Source of the DNA: Bolinopsis microptera
Taxonomy: Eukaryota > Ctenophora > Tentaculata > Lobata > Bolinopsidae
DNA length: 60,000 nucleotides
Direction of reading: 5' to 3'
Assembly: GCF_026151205.1 (NCBI RefSeq)
Contig: NC_087078.1
Span: 1,693,675-1,753,674 of the forward strand
Below the pieces are notes generated by a model. That model had not been told where the DNA came from. It made no database searches and saw nothing but the letters and a program-made list of their open reading frames with translations. Shown here piece after piece: positions 48,246 through 60,000 of the stretch. Made by a program: the position numbers and the translations under genes. Each line of letters starts with the position of its first letter. Positions within the stretch are counted from its first letter, which is position 1.

Positions 48246-51200
48246 GGGGTTGCCCTTATTGATAGGCGGTAATTCTAATAATTATTTCTCTGGAGCACAA
48301 CCCCTCGTACATATTACTTTCACACCTAGATATACACTGTGCTTCAGAAAGTGTCTCATCAGTTTATTGAACGAATGCCTGTTTTGAATTAGACTGGATA
48401 AATTATTTTATACCTTAAAAGTGCCAAAATTTGGTTCGTCAAAAAGTGAATTTGGTAGTACTACCAACATTTTGGTCAACAATTTTGAAATTTAACGTTT
48501 ATAAAAGATGAAAATGTGTAAAAATAGATGAAAGGCGATTTTCCTAATCTGAAAAGCAGTTGCGGATGATATAGGAAGCAAATTCGAACGTATTCATGCT
48601 GAACGACATTTTAGTAGATGATTCAATTGGCAAACTATCAATTCAGTTTACCGTAATTTTAGCCAGAATTTTGGTTTTAAGGTATATTCTATTAAATTGA
48701 TCACCAACAAGGAAAGCCTCGTGCTTTGCACGACCTTGGAGATATACGGAAATATGCAAAAATATTCTAGAAAACCCACAGGTATATATCATTCTGCCTG
48801 TGTACGTTTGTATATATGTACAGACATAACATAACTTTCACTATAGGTACACCTGCCACACAGATTCTTCCCAAAAACGTAACAAAACGTCTGACTTGGC
48901 AGGCGGCAAGGAACTCGCAAGTGCATCGGAAACATGTAACTTTGCGGGACCCTCACTCCTCTTACAAGACTAGTTCAGCCAAACGAAATGTTAATCAGTA
49001 ATCAGGAATAATGAGACAGGTCATACTGTCTAGCTTGGAGTTTCTACATTGAGATAATACATTCGTTCACTTTTCTCTTTATTACCTATATAGTGCCAGT
49101 GATTGTGGCAAAATGTTTTTAAATTGTAGTCCACACATGCAAATCAAAGCTAATAATGTATCTTAGTATTGTTTGTCGGTCCAACCAACCAGTCTAGTTA
49201 CTGAATCGCAATAGTATTCTCGGTTATACAGCAAAGTTCTTGTTACAATTTGGCCAAATATGGACATGAAACACACCACAAAGTCAAGTAATTAAGTCTT
49301 GCCACAGAGTGCACCATAAAGGCAAGGAATCTAACCAGAAAGTGTTAGTTGTATGTTCGAGGGGAGTCTGTGAGGGAGGCGCCTCTGTGGCAAGCATCGC
49401 GCAGTATTCTCAGAATCTGCCCGGAAGCTTTAAGCTCGGGCGATACGTACCTATTAAAATATATATGTATATATATATATTATATATGTATGATGTACTG
49501 GATTATTATTCAACAGCAAAATTCGACCAATAGAATTAAACGGACAAGGAACCATCTATGTCAGTCGAAACTCTGCCTGAGAAGGTGTCAACTCGAATAT
49601 TATGGAATGATCCATCGGAGATTTAACTAGCTTGAAATAATCATGGATGGCACCTTGTCTGAAGATCGTACTTTATAATTTTCACCGGTAAGATAATCAT
49701 TTTGTCTCCTATAAACTGATGAGAAAGCGGAAATGAAAATTAAGCGCATGGTAGCTTCTGTATACATTCTATTCTGTTAGGCTAACTTATGTTAGGTTAG
49801 AAAATATAATTCGGCACAAAAAATGCTCGAAAGGCGAAAAGGAGAAAGTCCCCATAATATAAAATATTTACTCTGCTCTGCTATTTCTGCGTCAGTTACG
49901 AAACTGGTCTTTTGGATAGTAAGTATTGTGAAATTGACAAATGTAATGTGCCATGAAAAATGTTCAAAGACCTTAATAATCTAGTTATCTACCGTACCCT
50001 GCCACGAGGGACAGGGCACAGGATAAAGTAAAGAAATTGCAAGAGCAGAGCATTCTAATGGCAAAATCAAAACTTTTGCACTTTTCTTTTAAAAGAACCC
50101 CAAAAATATCAAATTCTACAACTTTTCCACAAAAGTATACAAAGCAACAATCTGTGCTTGGGACTTTCGTGACAGGATTCCCAAAAGAGGAGCGTTACTA
50201 TGGCAACAAAAACGATCACACTTTCTCACACTACCAAAATATAACTAGTGTAAAATATTACTATCGGGTATGCGTAATAATAAACTATCTTATAAACGGC
50301 AAACATCATCATTTATGACTACTGGTCCTTTTGCATAAATAAGAAAAAAGAAAAAAACAAACACATAATATTGACACGCGGTGTGAGGCGCGAGTAAAAT
50401 TAACTAGCATACACCAAACAATTTTTCGGTTACACACTCGGAAAGAGTGCAAAAATAAACCATCCGTGGGTCCACTAAACTCCAAATCAGGTTTAACATA
50501 TACACAAGGTAGAGAATAATATAGCATAGCAAATTATTGCTAATTATCAACAATAGCAACATTGCATTTGCTATTACAGTCTTAACGCGGTAGCAGTGCA
50601 ACTGGGAACTGAGTTTTTGAAGCGGGGTCACATCTCGCTTGCGGAGATTTCATAAATTATTTTCTCGGTTGCACTGCTCCCACAATTACCATTCTAAATA
50701 TCTTTAAACTGATCACGTCTAATTGTACACTGGGTCGCTGCGAAGCGCACGATACCAGAGATTGTACTGCGCGCAATCTGCACGTGGTGCCTCCGTTACA
50801 TTAACATGTCGTGGCACTCTTCACGCCAAAGAGATCGCTTTATAAATAGGTATACTTTAAACGTTTTTTACGCAGTAATATATTAAAATTTGACAAGAAA
50901 AAATTGGCCCTTACGATTTTTCACATAACATACAGAAATATGAAGAGGTAAGGTACGCCAACCTATTAAAATAACTAAAGATTTAAAATTCATAGCCACG
51001 GAATCATGGTAAGCGTTGATTCACCATTACACGGCACAAACTAGCAAGTTTTTCTTTCAAACAAGAAACCAAATTTTCAGAAACCTGACATGATATATGT
51101 TGAATTTCACCAATGATCTATAGAGAGAATTTGTTGCCAATTATTTCAGCTAAGAATTCATTATTAAGAAAGATATGTTTAAAATATCATGTGCACAGCA

Positions 51201-51891
51201 CCACATCGAAACAATTTACTTTGGACGAAAAACTATTGGCAACAAACAAATCTCTAAGGTAGGATTTCAGCAAACTATAACTACAAAATACTATTAAATC
51301 TCAATATCGGTATACTTTCGAACAAAAAACCGTGAGCTCGAGTTTGTCACTGAAACTAACGCGACAAGCCCGACACAAGGCTGTGGGACCCTGAAAAGCA
51401 CCACAACCACCAACAAGGCAACACTTGCATCACCCAATATAGGTGCTACAATAAGATCACCTTCCATGGCAGCGGCACTGGACAGAGCACCCACATTTTG
51501 CAGTATTAAACCGAACTTAAGTACACTAAAACACGAAGGAACAAATGGGTAATTATGTTTCTTTACAACATAAAGAAAATGAGCTTCTCCTCCTTTCATC
51601 TGAGAAGAATATTGTTAATCAATATATATGAATGTATTATTATATGGCGAATAACTATATCCTTATATCAGTAAAGTACATTATTATTTCGCAGAGACAA
51701 TAACAGGTATTCAAAATATGCTCCCCGTGGGAGCAATTCACACCAAACAGATAGAATGTATTAGTGCTGTTGCACGGCACAGAAGTACGGAAGATTCAGT
51801 GTGTTCGGATCACACTGGACGGGTCTGCATGTTTGTAGTGGGGTTGGAGTGCACCAGGGTGTGCACCCCGGTCTCCACACAGTTTATAGTT
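48246..51891. other. Intergenic, no gene recognised
   Basis: AT-rich DNA between the receptor repeats and the 3' end of the Roquin gene. It contains a TA-rich microsatellite near 49460-49490 and the inverted repeat at 50584-50690. A 101-codon minus-strand frame at 51294-51599 just past the Roquin stop has no recognisable domain and may lie in its 3' UTR. Confidence 0.4.
50584..50690. repeat. Imperfect inverted repeat
   Basis: gtagcagtgcaactgggaa near 50590 pairs with ttctcggttgcactgctccc near 50670 (core GCAGTGCAAC / GTTGCACTGC), separated by about 65 bp. It may be a small foldback element. Confidence 0.45.

Positions 51892-60000
<8,109 letters not shown>

Overview
This is nuclear DNA of an animal. 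It is AT-rich and repeat-rich, with spliced genes (GT/AG introns of about 0.1-3.8 kb), LIM-domain and Roquin-type genes, transposon fragments and long microsatellites. Nothing bacterial, phage or plasmid-like is present. An invertebrate, possibly an early-branching one such as a cnidarian, is my best guess, but nothing here fixes the phylum.

Layout. (1) Positions 1-11.6 kb hold two minus-strand LIM-only genes: a 5' exon cut by the window edge (1-82) and a complete three-exon, 104-residue single-LIM protein (7247-11569). Its introns carry transposon copies, and a regular row of four CRE palindromes (6681-6733) lies just beyond it. (2) Positions 11.6-16.2 kb are intergenic and full of transposon debris: a LINE reverse-transcriptase tail, a MITE with 16-bp terminal repeats, small palindromic elements and a large inverted repeat. 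(3) Positions 16.8-31.2 kb hold the main feature, a plus-strand tandem cluster of type I membrane receptors. Each has a 14-codon signal-peptide exon and one long exon encoding a Notch-ligand-like N-terminal domain, a row of DSL-like cysteine modules, one transmembrane helix and a tail with six regularly placed YxxPhi tyrosine motifs. Three copies (A1, A2, A3) are intact. A fourth, divergent paralogue (B) is broken by a frameshift, a transposon with TTA target duplication and a 5-bp duplication. (4) Positions 31-48 kb hold a tandem array of 2,425-bp units carrying only the 3' half of B plus downstream DNA. The units look identical, and the last is split by a 2.1-kb mobile element that also occurs at 8.1-9.7 kb. 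Two copies of the right-hand flank follow. (5) Positions 48.2-51.9 kb show no gene. (6) Positions 51.9-60 kb hold the 3' part of a minus-strand Roquin (RC3H) gene, ten exons with matching phases, running off the right edge.

How the parts relate. The receptor cluster appears to have grown by repeated unequal duplication of a unit made of gene A plus the leader exon of gene B. This left two orphan B-type leader exons in front of A2 and A3. The 3' end of B was amplified separately. A3 looks like a mosaic of an A1-type ectodomain and an A2-type membrane and tail region. Clustered copies, variable ectodomains, conserved multi-tyrosine tails and pseudogenes together resemble immune or allorecognition receptor families. 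That functional reading is inference. The LIM and Roquin genes are ordinary conserved flanking genes.
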